Positions 35,349-46,203 of a DNA stretch of 64,000 nucleotides are shown piece by piece. Origin of the DNA: Phanerochaete sordida. Lineage: Eukaryota > Basidiomycota > Agaricomycetes > Polyporales > Phanerochaetaceae. How positions within the stretch are numbered: position 1 is the stretch's first letter; every line of letters begins with the position of its first letter. Made by a program: the position numbers and the translations under genes. A model generated the notes under the pieces. That model was given only the letters and a program-made list of their open reading frames with translations, had not been told where the DNA came from and searched no databases. The stretch lies in NCBI GenBank assembly GCA_019973155.2, contig BPQB01000088.1:1-64000 (forward strand), read 5' to 3'.

Positions 35349-36099
35349 GCGGTCGTGGGAAATGGACAGCTGCGATGTGCGAATAGTGGGTGGGAGGCTC
35401 ATCATGGACATTTTGTGAGGTTACGGTCACATTTCAAAGACGTTTCCGTAGTGCCCTTAATACTACTCAAGTAACAGAGGGCCATAACTTGTGCTATCTT
35501 TGATCGGTCTGCCGCCATACTGATCAAGGTGCTGAAAATAAGGAGGACTGGGCAATGTACATCGGCAAAGGTCCGCGCTGTAGATGCTTTATCTGTAGAC
35601 GCTGTCGTCAATGATGACGCGGCGATCATCTCCCACCATGCTGATCTTGGTGCTCCGTACGAAAAAAACGCGTCGTGGGGAGCACGCTACCTAAGCCAGA
35701 CTTCCCAAGCCGACTGCACAGAACGTGGCGTCCAAAGTGAGCTTTCGTCTTCTTGCTGTCCACTGGCAGAGGTGCACAGAGCTAGATGTGCAAATAATGC
35801 AGCTATCAAGGCCACAAGCGACGCGTATTTGCGCATTGCGAGGGCGATTTGGCCGTTCCGGATCGAATCTGATTTTGCAGACTATCGCGCTGACACCAAG
35901 GGCGTGCCTGGGCGAGTCATACAATTAGAGACCCCAATTAGGGACCCCGATGTGAGCCAGGAATAGATGGTATACAACGGTGTGGTTGCGTGGTTTGTAG
36001 CCTTATCTGACGAGAGCTAGCGAGCCTCGAGAGCGCTGCGGCGTTGCTACGGGCACTGCTGGTCAGTGCAGTGGAAGGTCAATCACTCAAAAAAGAGGA
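35349..36099. other. intergenic, no gene recognised
   Basis: Downstream of copy 7. One 145-codon ORF (about 35529-35966) lacks motifs and codon character; I do not treat it as a gene. Confidence 0.4.
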
Positions 36100-36250
36100 A
36101 TGCAGCCCAGAATAAGCAGGGTGCAGCAGAGAGCACCGGCTCAGGTACGTTGGTCGGACGACGGTGAGGTGGACGGACTGTGGAAGGAGTCCAGCTCGAA
36201 GACGCGCCCGGGCGTCTATTATATTGCTCGCGCGACACGGATGCCACATG
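36100..36250 (-). repeat. fragment of relic R promoter region
   Basis: Read on the minus strand, this carries GCGAGCAATATAATAGACGC, CGGGCGCGTCTTCGAGCTGG and ACTCCTTCCACAG, matching the TATA-box segment of relic R at 8138-8215 (GCGAGCAATATAAAAGACGC, CGTGCGCGTCTTCGGGGTGG, ACTCCTCCCGCAG). Only this 5' portion is found, in opposite orientation to the two long R copies. Confidence 0.65.
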
Positions 36251-36429
36251 GGCGAATTAAAGTTCTGACACAACGCTCCCGGCCCTCTTCAAAGACGTCG
36301 CACGCGACATGGCAGGCAACGTACCGCCTACTCGGCGGCGTTCGGTGCCACTCTGTTTCTGCGAAGGCGTATCTGACTTTGTTTGGTCCACGCTGATGTA
36401 TGTTTAGGACGTAGCTCATCGACAACATC

Positions 36430-36793
36430 AGCGACACTTTCGGTAAGTCGCCGTCCCCTCCCCCGTGCACGCTAATATGTGTTGACGTAGAATACGCCAC
36501 ACGGGGTGCGCCTTACCTCCCCGTTTCTACCTGCACTCCACTCGCCGCGCCCAGTGGGTTTCGCGACGTGCAACGCGCTCGCTATCCCGGTCCGTGTGTA
36601 CTTCCAGTTCGGCGTGCTGCAGTCGGTAGGCACGGTCTGCCAGCCGGGCACCGCCATTGCGCGGGGCCGAGAAACGCGAGTGCCGGCGGCGTGGCGGTCG
36701 GCGCACGCGCTGATGGCTCGGACGAAGCTCCCGCTTGTCGTAGCGCGTGCTGCGCGAGGCGACAGGCATCCGGAAAGGTTTCTGCTTGGATAG
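36430..36793 (+). pseudogene. TAP-like hydrolase C-terminal fragment
   Basis: Contains GFATCNALAIPVRVYFQFG and GTVCQPGTAIA, matching GFSTCTALAIREYFQNG and GTVCQPDTAIF of the last exon of copies 6-8. Nothing of the catalytic domain precedes it, and the downstream part drifts out of frame to a stop near 36793. It is a leftover of a further tandem copy between copies 7 and 8. Confidence 0.8.
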
Positions 36794-36799
36794 AGGGCG

Positions 36800-38191
36800 T
36801 CCCACAGTGGATGGTCTGAGCGCTCGAAGAGCTCTTCAGGCGGCGCAGGGTGGAGATGACCTACCTGGGATGTCCGAAGAGAAGACAATCGCAGGATTCT
36901 CTCCGTCACACGGCGCCTTCCTAACGAGAGTATGGAGAGATCTGTCGAGGAATGTCTTGAGAGAGGTAGGCCCGTACAGCTTACCCTCAGCCGCGTCTCA
37001 CGTTATTACGCGTCACCGCACACAAGGGGATCCCACTCTCATCAAGGAGAAATATCGCGAGTTCATACACCCTGGCCTTTGCGAACTATTGGCTCGCCAG
37101 CCGTATCGAGGCGAAATTTCGCAAACTGCGGCTAGGGCAGTGTTCACTGCTGCTTGCAACCGGGCCGCTTACAATGCGAACGTGACAATCAACTGCAAGT
37201 CCGATCTCCTGGACCTGCGGGCGGGGAACACCATCGTAGTCACAAATTCAGGATCGATGTCGACCCCCACGTGCGGCCGCCCCGAGACGCGCCTTGCCTC
37301 CCCAAAAGCGGCTTACACGTCGGGCCAGCGCAACGGCTGACGGAACCTTGTCGGGAGACATGTTGAACTGGGAGGTATCGCCCGCCAACGAGGGTCGCCA
37401 CCGCGAAATATATTCGCCCCGGGACCCGCCGCTGGAGCCGTTTCCACTTGCGCCCGCCGACGCGTATCGCACGCGCAGGCTGACGGCTACCCGCGCCGTA
37501 CCTTGTGCCAGCAGCGTCGGGTCACGTTCATCCTAGGCTTCCTATTAATTTGCATGGACAGCGCAATATTTGGGGGGCCCAATATTCATTTACGATTACT
37601 TGTCCTGAATTTCAACAACCTGGTCCTAGACCTAATACCTCCGCCATTCATGGACGTTGCTACCGTCGCAAATGTCAAGGCATCGCAATGCGGCACCGCC
37701 ACGTTTCCATGCCACGAAAAGACCCCGCCACCCCCATTTCCACCCACCCAGACCATCCTCGACGCCACGTTTCCGTTTACCCCCACGCACGGGCACCAGC
37801 GCACCGCCAATCCGCGCGACCGCTATTCTCGTGCACGTGCATAAACGTGCATCCTCGCCCGCGCCGAACTGCTTGCGTGGCGGCGTTGACACACAAGCGC
37901 GCCATCACTGCGCAGGCCCACAGCCGCACCGCCCCGCGTCCTTCGTCGGCAGACCGCAGCGGTCAGGTGCGCGTCCGCGCGCCGCCCTCCGTGCGCGTCG
38001 CTTCCCAGATGCCGCGCAGCAGCGGGCAGGCGTCGCCGCGCGTGTGCGTGCGCACCGCGCGCTGCGGAGGATCTGCACCCGCATGGCAACAGCCTTCGTG
38101 CACTCGCGTGCTGCGCGGCGTGCGTGCGAGGGCTATAAGAAGCGTCTGCAGTGGGCTTGACTCTGTATTCTCTGCTTGACGGGCGTTCGAG
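36800..38191 (+). promoter_or_regulatory. intergenic and promoter region of copy 8
   Basis: 36.8-37.5 kb holds no recognisable gene. From about 37.54 kb the sequence parallels the upstream region of copy 7. The TATA-like box GGCTATAAGA (38131-38140) lies 52 bases before the ATG. Confidence 0.55.
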
Positions 38192-40561
38192 ATGCGGACG
38201 GCTACTGGACTTCTCGTGCTCTCGGCGACTCTGCTTGGTGCGGCGTCGGCGCGTCAGTTGGCGCGTCGCGATGCGCCTTTCGACTGGTCGTCGGTGAGTA
38301 TTTGTCTTCCCTATGCATTAAAGCAAACACTGACTCGTCTGTCAGCTTAATTCCTCCGCAAACTTGTCGTGGACGCCCTGCTACGACGCGTTCCAGTGTG
38401 CGCGCTTCACCGTGAGCTTCATCCCATCGACGGTACGGGGGATCCCGAGACTGAAGCATTCTCAGGTCCCGCTGCAGTACTCCAACACGAGTGCTGGAGA
38501 GTCACAAATCGCCCTCATCATGTCGCCCTCAAACTTCTCGACGGGCGACCCGAACTACCTGGGATCCATCCTGTTCAATCCCGGTACGCACCACGCTTCG
38601 TCTTCGTCATACGCCAGACCTCTGACGCGCACGAAGGCGGCCCCGGCGGCTCCGGCGTGCAGTACATCCTCGAGATGGGCCCGTACTTCCGCGCCATCAT
38701 CGGGCCGCAGTACGACCTCGTCGGCTTCGACCCTCGCGGTACGCCCGGCGCATCTGCCTCTCCACTACCCCGTTATTGACCGCGGCGCAGGTGTCGGCGC
38801 GACGACGCCGCCGCTCTCCGTCTTCGCGTCGGCCGCCGAGGCGCTGCAGTTCTACGCGACGTACCCGCTGAACGTGAACGACTCGGTCTCGTCTCTCGCT
38901 AGGGCCTACGTCCAGGGCGGGATTCTCGGGAACCTCACCGTCGACCGCGCGAAGGACGTCGCGGAGTCCGTAGGTACCGCCGCGGTCGCGACGGACATGC
39001 TGCAGATTTCTCGCGCGCTTGGCCAGGAGAAGGTCAACTACTGGGGTGTATCGTGGGTGACTCCTTCATTCAAGCGGTGAAGGAATACAATTGAAATTTC
39101 CGCACGCAGATACGGCTCTATTCTCGGTGCTACGTATGTCTTCGTGAGCCTGGTCGCATCTGTCTTAGCTAATCCGCACACAGCTTTGCTGCGATGTTCC
39201 CTCAAAACGTCGGTCGGCTCATCATCGATGGCGTCTCCGACTCGCACCAGTGGTACTTCGGTGGGCACAAACATCATCTTCTACCTTCGGTAGCTCACAA
39301 CGACGGCGCAGGCACACAGGACACCAGCTCGATGCTCGACACCGACGGCGTAGTGGCGTCGATCTACGCAGCGTGCGTCGCCGCGGGCCCGTCGCTCTGC
39401 CCCATCTGGGAGAACAGCACGGCGCTCGTGGACGCGCGCGTCGACCGCGCGCTCAACGCGCTGCGCGTCGCCCCGCAGCCGATCTTCAACGACACCGATC
39501 CCGCCGCGACGACCTTCGCCGTCGCGGACTACGCCGCGGCCTTCGACGGGCTCTTCGAGAGCATCTACTTCCCGTACAGCGAAGGCCCGGTCGCCGCGGC
39601 GGCAATTGCTGCGCTCGAGCAGGGCGACGGCAGCCTCGTGTACGGCCTCTCGACGGAGGCTGGGCTCACCGCGATTTCGCAGGACTGCACGGGCAGCAGC
39701 GGGCCGTTTGGGGTCGGGTTCCTCGACATCGTCGCGCCCGTGCTCTGCGGAGACGCACTCATAGACAGGCGCCGCTCGCTGGCGCAGGCGCGGGAGGACT
39801 ACGCCGCGATGCGCAATTTGTCGGTGTTCGCGGACGTGTGGTATCCGACCTCGATCGAGGCGTGCGCGTAGGTCCTCCAGCAAACACCGTGTGGGACTCT
39901 ACTGATTTGGAATCAGTACGTGGCCCATTCAAGCGAAGGATATCTTCAATGGTACGTGTGCTCAGGACGCCGGCGACGATGTACTGACCGAGACTTCCAC
40001 AGGCTCGTTCCAAACGAACACGAGTACTCCGATCCTGCTTATTGGCAACACCTTTGGTCAGTACTGCGATCTCCTTGCGCTCTTCAATCCGCTAAACTCC
40101 ACATAGACCCCGTCACTCCGATTCAAAGGCAAGTGTTCTGCTACCGCTCCTTCGTGGGGAGAAAGCTGATTGTTTATCAGTGCTCGCAACATGTCCGCGG
40201 GCTTCGGAGGCTCGGTCGTGCTGCAGCAGAACTCTACCGGAGTACGTCTTCTCTGCCCATGCCGACCCTCTCATCGCCATCTGACACGCATGTCCACCCA
40301 CAGCACACTTCTCTCTCTGGGTTCTCGACCTGCACCGCGTTGGCAATCCGCGAATACTTCCAGAACGGAACTTTGCCTGCGGCAGGCACGGTCTGTCAGC
40401 CAGACACCGCCATTTTCGAGGCGCCGAACAACTCGAGTGCCAGTGGCGGCGTCACGATCTCATTGCGCGACGAGGCTGCGCTTGGCTTGCGCGAGGCAAA
40501 GCGCGCTCTCGGAGATGGCACGGCATTTTTGAAGAGGACCTGGTTCCCCCGCTGGGCTTGA
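38192..40561 (+). CDS. secreted TAP-like serine hydrolase (copy 8, intact)
   Basis: Signal peptide MRTATGLLVLSATLLGAASA, then RQLARRDAPFDW (dibasic RR). About 13 exons. Landmarks in order: VPLQYSNTSAGESQIALIM, NPG|GPGGSGVQYIL, YDLVGFDPRG, GVS|YGSILGAT with the nucleophile Ser, FAAMFPQNVGRLIIDG, CVAAGPSLC, CGDALIDRRRSLAQ, TWPIQAKDIFNG, SFQTNTSTPILLIGNT, DPVTPIQ (Asp), NMSAGFGGSVVLQQNSTG|HTSLSGF (His) and LKRTWFPRWA. An intron with the donor GTGGGT replaces the GTGAGT found in copy 7. The full triad is present. It is the third plus-strand tandem member and very close to copy 7. An extracellular TAP-type peptidase is the likely role. Confidence 0.88.
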
Positions 40562-41081
40562 GTGCTAGATGATGATTTGGGACTGGACAGTTGCGATACG
40601 CGACTCATAGTCAGAAGGTTGATATGGACATTTCCTGAAGATTCTCTTGCACTCGAAGGACATTTTTACGACATTCTTGCAGTGCTGACCGTCTTGTCGT
40701 ATATTTTCGCTGCAAACAAAGCCGGAGCTTGTGCACATCTTCAGCGTTGATGATCTGGTATGCCAGTCGATTTGAGGCTTTTGAGCCCCGGTGTGATTTC
40801 TGCCGCCGCCTCGCTGTTTGCATCTCATCGATCCCTGGCCATGTCATCATCTGTTGCGACAGGGGGATGGTGTTTCACATTTTTACGATCCTCAGTTGAA
40901 TGTCCGTATCGGCCTTCCGGCGGCAAAGCAAATCTTAAGGAAACAGTCCAAGTACTCTCTTTCATGACCAAAATCCAAGCGGAAGATATGGTCCGTACCA
41001 AGAACCCTGTACAATCTCCAGAACTGGTGACGGAAGTCTGCGGCCCAGTCTCTATGTACTGAATCGTGTATTTATAAAATT
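40562..41081. other. intergenic between convergent genes
   Basis: 3' regions of the TAP-like gene (left) and the MYND gene (right). No gene recognised. Confidence 0.4.
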
Positions 41082-42160
41082 CTAGAAATCGTGTCCATCC
41101 GCGTCAAGCATTCTCCAGCATGTCAAGTTGTGTCCTGACTTCCAGCCCTTCGTCTGACATTCTGTGCTGCAGTATCTTACGGCCTTGCACTGCGAGCAAG
41201 TCATGCCGGCCGCTTGTCTGCATACGCCACATCGCTTCTGCGAGGGAATCCCCTTCGCGAGCTCCCTCCTCGTTGCCTTCACGTAGGAGCCCGCCGGCTG
41301 GGAATCGATGCTCCGCATCATCGCCGGTAGCCGGTCCATATCATCTCGTTCGCCCTCGGGGAGGCGCCGCAGGTCAGGACGGCGGCAGAGGCCGCGGACC
41401 TTCGCCGCGACCTTGTCGCGCAGCGCCTTGTCCACGGCCGCACGGCGGTCGTCGCCCATGTGCGTCGAGCACCAGACGAGCAGGTCCGCGAGCAGCGCGC
41501 AGAGGTGCCCCGGGCCCGACGGGCGCATGCACTCGATGCCCGCGACGAAGTGCCGCGCGACGAGGCCCGGCAGGCCCGCGGCGCCCGGCGCCCGGAGGAA
41601 GCGGCGCAGGTAGACGTTCGCGGGCGGGCGCGGGAGCACGGAGAGGATCTGGATGTACGTCGAGACGGCCCAGCGCTGCGTCGCGAGGTCCATCTCGCGC
41701 AGCGCCGCGACGAGGGCGCTGAGGTGTGCGGCGGAGAACGCGAGGTAAATTGGGTCGCGGTCTGCGTCGGACAAAAGCGACATCGCATTGAGCTGTGGCG
41801 CTTCGTCGGTCAACGGAGATATAGCACAGGACAAGATCACATACCTGGTTCTGGATTTCGTCATATTCCGCTTTGGTGAAGTCCGTGCCGCGCGGGAGGC
41901 GGTCGTGCACGCGGGCATTCTTGGCCAGCATATCGGCCATGCCTCTCGTGTCTACTCGTGATAGCGGCTCCTCGGTTAGGTGCAACATTGCCTGGAACGT
42001 CTGTGGATGTCGAGGAAAAGCGAGGGGACGGTGAACGACGTGGCCGTGGCAATCGAGAAGCAACAAGCGGCGAAGCCTCGGGATTGCCCTTTCCGTAACT
42101 AGGTTTCGCTCGACTGTGGCTGCAGGACGTCCGCTGGGCCCAAAGCTGTCAAAGTAAATG
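41082..42160 (-). pseudogene. MYND zinc-finger gene, 3' part (split by a retroelement)
   Basis: Two exons joined by a GT-AG intron at 41793-41844. The C-terminal exon ends in a MYND finger: CGVCRQAAGMTCSQC, RYCSTECQTKGW and GHNLTCW, i.e. paired C-x2-C, C-x3-C and H/C ligands. MYND domains bind proline-rich peptides in protein partners. Upstream is an alpha-helical Leu/Ala-rich region (YLAFSAAHLSALVAALREM). The reading frame is still open (IYFDSFGPSGRPAATVERN) where it runs into the left end of the 7.8 kb tyrosine-recombinase element at 42161, and it resumes in phase at 49941. The fragment by itself has no proper start codon, so the gene is broken. Confidence 0.82.
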
Positions 42161-42299
42161 TCACGGCGCTAGTACCCAAACAGGGCGCTAGAAGCCGGTC
42201 TATGTTGAGCAGAGGACAGGCGCTAGAGAGCTCGTGCTCTCCGCTGCGTCCATCTGCTCACCGTGGGCCTACAGCTTCAAGGCCTCACACTCTCTTTTT
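42161..42299 (+). repeat. terminal repeat A1 of the YR retroelement
   Basis: Identical as far as I can read to A2 (47997-48135). Contains three GCGCTAG motifs. Confidence 0.9.
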
Positions 42300-42436
42300 T
42301 CCTTCTCTCTCTTTCTCGTAGCCTCGTCGTCTTCTCTCCTTTCCTACTCGTCTCTCTTTCTACATCCCGTCACCTCCCGGTTCCGGCCGTCCGAACACGC
42401 CCTGCACGGCTCGTCACCAGAACACGCCCCAGTCTT

Positions 42437-44188
42437 ATGGCGGACCGCCTCCTCTTCAACCCCGGCCTCGAGCAAATCCCCGACTTTGCAGCACCTCAAC
42501 ACGCTCCCGTCTTCCAGCTCCTCGTCGCTGCAGGCCAGTCCGAGGATGACGCCCGGGAGGCGATGCGAACATCGTGGCTCGCCGACTGGGAGCTGCGAAA
42601 GGAGCGATGGGCGCAGCAGGTAGCTGAGGAACAGGAGCAGGCTGCCGCAGCCGACGCCGCTCGTCAAGCGCAGCAGGAGGAAGACGATCGACTAGCCCGC
42701 GCGGCCGACGACCTCGCGGAAGCCGAGCGCACGAAACTGCAGCCTAAGCTCGCTCCCGTCGACCCCAACCTCGTGGTCACCGCCGACGACTGTCTCCGCC
42801 CGAGCGACGTCATCCTCGCTCGCCTGAAGGCAGGACACCCAGTCCGTTTCTTCTACTTCACAGCCTTAGGCTGCGAAGAGTCCAAGGAACCCGGTGCGTT
42901 CGCTTCGGGTATCGATTACGACCCTCACAACCGCTCGCTGCTGCACAAGGAACGGGAGACTCGCGGCTCGGTCCCTGACCGCGACCTCACCATGGAACAG
43001 TTCCGCTCCGCGGTACGACCTTTCCTCTCCGCCCTCGCCGAACAGAACATGCCTCTCGACGTACAAGACGAGTACTTCAAGCTATTCTGGGCGATTGAAC
43101 ACCACAAGATAGCCGGCAAAGGCGGGCTCATCGAGCAGCAGGCCTTGATGGAGTACGTCGACGAACGCCGGCGCCTTTTCCACAGCCTCCTCCAACGAGG
43201 CAAGGCGACCTTTTCCCTCGGGAATGTCGACGACGCCTATATCGCAACGATTCGCATGCGGATCGCGTCGTACGTCCTTCTCCCGTCTCTCAGCTTCGTG
43301 GTACTGACGGCACCTTCTCTTCTTCTCCCACACCTCGCTTCCACGTATCGCTCAACCATGCGGCCGCACTGCCTTTGCCTCGACCTTTTGCCTTCGTCCT
43401 CGCGCGGTGCCTGGGTTTTCAACCCACTGCGCCTTCCACCTGCGCGACGGACCGCCTTTCCTTCGCCCACCGTACGGGCCGCACGTGAATACATCGCCCC
43501 TGCGCCCCGGTGCTACGGATGACCCCATCGGGTATCGTCGCCACGTCCACCTTCCCGCCTCTGTCCGCCTACCTTCCGACCTCCGCCCACACCTTACCTA
43601 CTACCTTCCTCCTCCCTTGTCCTTCGTAGGGCGGAGACCGAAGCCAATCGGCTGAAGACCGCCGCCCTGCTCAGCGAGGTCGAGTACCTGCGCAGCGTCA
43701 CCTTGGGCGGGGCTCACCGCTCCTCTCGGGGAAACTCCTCCCGCTCCGCCTCCGGCAACTCGAGCTCTCGCTACGAGCCGTACCGTGCCGCCTTGCCGTC
43801 ACGCCACCGCGGCCGCTCACGTTCACCTTCGCCGCCGCCGCGCTCGACGCGCGGCGCGTCTGGCGGCAAGGGCAAGGGCCGTCAGTCGGGTGGCCCCAAG
43901 CCTTCGTCGCGTCGCGACGGTACGTCTACGGGGTCTATTTGTGCGGTTTGTCTGAGTAAGTCTTCTCATGACTTCAGACATTGCCCGGCCACCAAGCTCT
44001 GGAACGGCCGCGCCGCCTTCGCCCATCGCGACTCCGATGGCAATCTGGTCTCCAAAAACCAGCAGGCCTTGTGCGTCGACTACCAGCGGTCCGTCGGGTG
44101 CCTCGACGCCTCCCATACGCACCTCTGCTCCGGTTGCGGCAAGACCGGACACGGCGCCTTTAACTGCGATTTTGCGCAGCGGGCGTGA
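42437..44188 (+). CDS. Gag-like protein of the YR retroelement (one intron)
   Basis: Starts MADRLLFNPGLEQIPDFAAP. Exon 1 (42437-43269) has a long charged helical stretch (RKERWAQQVAEEQEQAAAAD) and the LDVQDEYFKLFWAIEHHKI segment. The intron at 43270-43629 (360 bases; donor GTACGTCC, acceptor TTCGTAG) contains an in-frame TGA at 43520. Removing it gives RIAS|AETEANRLKTAALL. Exon 2 is rich in Ser/Arg (SRSPSPPPRSTRG), then carries CAVCLSKSSHDFRHC and a CCHC knuckle CSGCGKTGHGAFNC typical of Gag nucleic-acid binding. The RT frame overlaps its end in +1 phase. Retaining the intron would cut the protein before the zinc knuckle. Confidence 0.82.
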
Positions 44189-45992
44189 GCCGGTCACCCC
44201 TTTCAAATACCAGGCCTGGATGAAGGTCCTCCTCGCCTCCGGTCTCATACATCGCTATCCCGCCCTGCCTGGCAGCATCGCCGGCGGTTTCTTCGTCGGT
44301 ATGCCGGCGGTCTCTCGTACGTACGCACCATGTAATTCCGCTTCTCTCGCTATACACCGCACTGCCTTCGAGTCCATAGTAGCCCGAGAGCTCGCTCTCG
44401 GGCGTTTTCTTGGTCCTTTCTCCCAAGCTACCCTAGAGTCGTCTATTGGTCCCTTCCAAACCTCGCCTATCTCCCTCACGCCCAAGCCTCATAAACCCGA
44501 TAAGTTCCGTTTAGTACAAAACTTCTCCTTCCCGCACACGCCGCGCAACGGCATTCGCTCGCTCAATTCCTTTGTTAGCTCGGACGATTACCCCTGCACC
44601 TGGGGCACCTTTAATACTACCGCCTTGATGTTGTCTCGCCTTCCTCCCGGCTCCCAAGCCGCCGTGCGTGACATTGCTGAGGCATATCGTAACTTACCGC
44701 TGCATCCTTCACAGTGGCCCGGAGCAGTTGTGCGATACTCAGATGCAGACGAGTTTCTCCTGGACACCAACACCGCGTTTGGCTTCACTAGCAACGCCGG
44801 CGTCTTCGGATATCCAGGCGACGCCCTGTCGGACGTCCTCCGTTTCGTTGGCATGCTCAACGAGAAGTGGATCGATGACTACCTCGTCGCGCGCATCCTC
44901 TGTGCCCACATCGACGCCTACAACAGCGCGAACGCTACACGTCGCCTCGACGTCCAGCAGCGCGGTGGACGACACCACACTGGCGGCCGATACTGGTATG
45001 GTGGCCGTCCTCTTGACGATGGGCGCGTTGAAGAATTCTCGCACGATTTTGCTTTCCCGGTACGCGACCTTTCCGGGAACTCACCGCGATCGCCTGCAGA
45101 TGCCGCTTTCAACTGTTGTCTTCAAGACCTCGACGACGTCTACGCCTCCCTCGGCGTTCCGTGGCAAGCGGAGAAAGATCAAGCCTTCGCATCCGTGTTT
45201 ACCTTCACAGGTTTTGTCTGGAACCTGGACGCCCGAACGGTCGCCCTCGACGAAGAGAAACGCGTCAAGTATCTCGGTTCGATCGCAGACTGGCGGCATC
45301 GATCCGCGCACACCCTGGAAGAAGCAGAGAAGCTCTATGGCCGGCTTCTCCACACCTGCCACATCCTTCCCTCTGGTCGGGCCTACCTCACCGCGTTCGA
45401 GCGTATGTTTCCCACGTTTGCGGGAAACCGGCACATGCCTCGAACATTCCCGATTGACTTATTACCTGACCTGCACTGGTGGACAGAGCAGCTCTCGAAC
45501 CCCCATCTCGAACGGCCCCTCCCCGGCGAAATCACCGTTGTCGATGTCAACGCCTTCTCGGACGCCTGCACCTCCTTCGGCGTCGCCGTCGTCATCGACG
45601 GCCGATGGCAGGCTTGGACCCTCCTCGACGGCTGGAAGGGAGGCGACCGTGATATTGGCTGGCTTGAGGCGCTCGGCCTCGAGCTCGCCGTTCGCGCCGT
45701 TCTCCTCCACGGCCCGCCCGCCGAGCACTTCCTCGTCCACGTCGATAACCAGGGCATCGTCGATGGGTGGCGAAATGGCCGCAGCCGCAACCGGGAGACC
45801 AACGCAGTCTTCAAACGTATTCATCGCGTCCTCACCCTTCACCGCCGCCACGCCTACACCGTCTACGTTCCCAGCGCCGACAACATCGCCGACGCACCCT
45901 CCCGTGGCCTCTTCCCTCCTCGAGCGCAACGTCTCCGGCATCTTGACCTCCCTCCGGCGCTCGACGGCTACCTTCGCCTCGCAACTCGCTAA
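43968..45992 (+). CDS. reverse transcriptase - RNase H of the YR retroelement
   Basis: The frame is +1 relative to gag and overlaps it by up to 221 bases; the translation start or shift site is not certain. The RT domain has DKFRLVQNFSFP, AEAYRNLPLHPSQWP, FTSNAGVFGYPGDAL and the catalytic WIDDYLV at about residue 300. It is followed by a DIRS-type RNase H with VVDVNAFSDACTSFGVAV, WLEALGLELAVRAV, HVDNQGIVDGW and SADNIADAPSRG. That last motif (DxxSR) is typical of DIRS/Ngaro RNase H. The frame is intact. Together with the YR it would copy the RNA and resolve a circular DNA intermediate. Confidence 0.88.
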   Translation: MTSDIARPPSSGTAAPPSPIATPMAIWSPKTSRPCASTTSGPSGASTPPIRTSAPVAARPDTAPLTAILRSGREPVTPFKYQAWMKVLLASGLIHRYPALPGSIAGGFFVGMPAVSRTYAPCNSASLAIHRTAFESIVARELALGRFLGPFSQATLESSIGPFQTSPISLTPKPHKPDKFRLVQNFSFPHTPRNGIRSLNSFVSSDDYPCTWGTFNTTALMLSRLPPGSQAAVRDIAEAYRNLPLHPSQWPGAVVRYSDADEFLLDTNTAFGFTSNAGVFGYPGDALSDVLRFVGMLNEKWIDDYLVARILCAHIDAYNSANATRRLDVQQRGGRHHTGGRYWYGGRPLDDGRVEEFSHDFAFPVRDLSGNSPRSPADAAFNCCLQDLDDVYASLGVPWQAEKDQAFASVFTFTGFVWNLDARTVALDEEKRVKYLGSIADWRHRSAHTLEEAEKLYGRLLHTCHILPSGRAYLTAFERMFPTFAGNRHMPRTFPIDLLPDLHWWTEQLSNPHLERPLPGEITVVDVNAFSDACTSFGVAVVIDGRWQAWTLLDGWKGGDRDIGWLEALGLELAVRAVLLHGPPAEHFLVHVDNQGIVDGWRNGRSRNRETNAVFKRIHRVLTLHRRHAYTVYVPSADNIADAPSRGLFPPRAQRLRHLDLPPALDGYLRLATR

Positions 45993-46203
45993 CACACCAC
46001 CACCGACGCTGCTGGCAGCGCCGGCCCGCGCTCTGCGAGCACCTTCGTCGTCTGCGACGACACGACCCGTTCCTCCTCCCCTCTCCCTCACACCCTCTCT
46101 GCCCATACCGACGGATCGCCCACCCGCAGCGTCGCGTGTTCACCCTCGCTTTGGCGCACCTATTCCAACTCCAACGGCTCTAGGCAGCCGGCCCCGCGCC
46201 TAC

